DNA from: Firmicutes bacterium UBA2595
GTDB lineage: Bacteria; Bacillota; Thermincolia; Thermincolales; UBA2595
Reading direction: 5' to 3'
Assembly (NCBI GenBank): GCA_002339745.1
Contig: DDKP01000175.1
Span: forward strand, 1,207 to 7,127
DNA: 5,921 nucleotides
Shown in pieces: positions 5,600-5,921 of this stretch (position 1 is the first letter of the stretch; the number at the start of each line of letters is the position of its first letter). The position numbers and the translations under genes were made by a program. A model generated the notes under the pieces. It saw only the letters and a list, made by a program, of their open reading frames with translations. It was not told the DNA's origin and made no database searches.

Positions 5600-5921
5600 A
5601 TATATTGGTTTTTGCGTTCTGGGGAAATTTTACGGTCATGTTATGACCTGAAGTATCTTTGTAAATCAGGCTTTCTGCCTTCGAGCCTGATTTAATTTCG
5701 AATATCAGCAAGCCGCCGCCCTGGTAATCAGGTGGAATTGTTCTTTTGGTAAATGCCGACTTTCCTACCGGTTGAGTCTGTGTGAGGGAAGGAGAGTATT
5801 TATATTCATCTCCTTCAACTGTTTTAAGAATAACATAGTCAGGTGCAACAGGAATATCGGCTTTAGAATTGTTTTCAACTTTAACCAGGATACTCACCAC
5901 CTCGTAACCCTCCCTGGTATA
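5598..5921 (-). CDS. DUF4352-like extracytoplasmic protein, 5' end missing
   Basis: The last 107 residues of a minus-strand gene are visible, ending NAKTNI and a TAA whose complement is at 5598-5600. The frame stays open to the right edge and begins YTREGYEVVSILVKVENNS. The pattern G-x-x-V-V-x-I-x-V-K-V-E-N-N-S, then PDYVILKTVEGDEYKYSP, then PPDYQGGGLLIFEI and a closing beta strand, resembles DUF4352 (telokin-like/immunoprotective beta-sandwich) domains. These are usually at the C-terminus of Gram-positive lipoproteins. Signal peptide and lipobox would lie outside the window. A GTG at 5900 with AGGGAGG at 5907-5913 could in principle start a 100-residue protein, but the domain pattern already runs through that point, so an upstream start is more likely. 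Function is unknown, and it is convergent with the cytochrome gene. Confidence 0.65.
   Translation of the reverse strand, partial: YTREGYEVVSILVKVENNSKADIPVAPDYVILKTVEGDEYKYSPSLTQTQPVGKSAFTKRTIPPDYQGGGLLIFEIKSGSKAESLIYKDTSGHNMTVKFPQNAKTNI

Overview
The window reads as a chromosomal segment from an anaerobic Bacillota (Firmicutes) of the Peptococcaceae/Desulfotomaculum-like kind (Pelotomaculum, Thermincola and similar). This placement is inferred from three things: the dxs-tlyA gene pair, strong Gram-positive Shine-Dalgarno sites, and a lipid-anchored multiheme c-type cytochrome next to a chemoreceptor. No ribosomal or other phylogenetic marker is present, so the genus is a guess.

Layout, left to right. 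(1) 3-1820, + strand: dxs, cut by the left edge, encoding the first enzyme of the MEP isoprenoid pathway. (2) 1838-2659, +: tlyA (yqxC), an S4-domain rRNA 2'-O-methyltransferase, 17 bp after dxs and presumably in the same transcript. (3) 2660-2807: an AT-rich gap with a weak terminator-like end for tlyA, a candidate promoter, and two 11-bp dyads sharing the core CCATTGG. (4) 2808-4514, +: a two-TM methyl-accepting chemotaxis protein with a four-helix-bundle-like ectodomain. (5) 4541-5476, +: a lipoprotein cytochrome with four CXXCH heme sites and a fifth, altered CXXCM site. (6) 5477-5597: a convergent intergenic region packed with hairpins. (7) 5598-5921, - strand: the C-terminal part of a DUF4352-like surface protein, cut by the right edge.

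How the genes fit together. dxs-tlyA is a conserved housekeeping pair that in many Bacillota continues into NAD kinase, argR, recN and spoIVB. Here that continuation is absent and a chemoreceptor-cytochrome pair follows. The chemoreceptor and cytochrome are 26 bp apart, each has its own good ribosome binding site, and both have their non-cytoplasmic parts on the outer face of the membrane. They probably form a two-gene operon. The most interesting hypothesis is that the anchored multiheme protein is a redox or ligand partner of the receptor, a two-protein alternative to chemoreceptors with a built-in c-type heme. This is inference from proximity and topology, not something the sequence proves.
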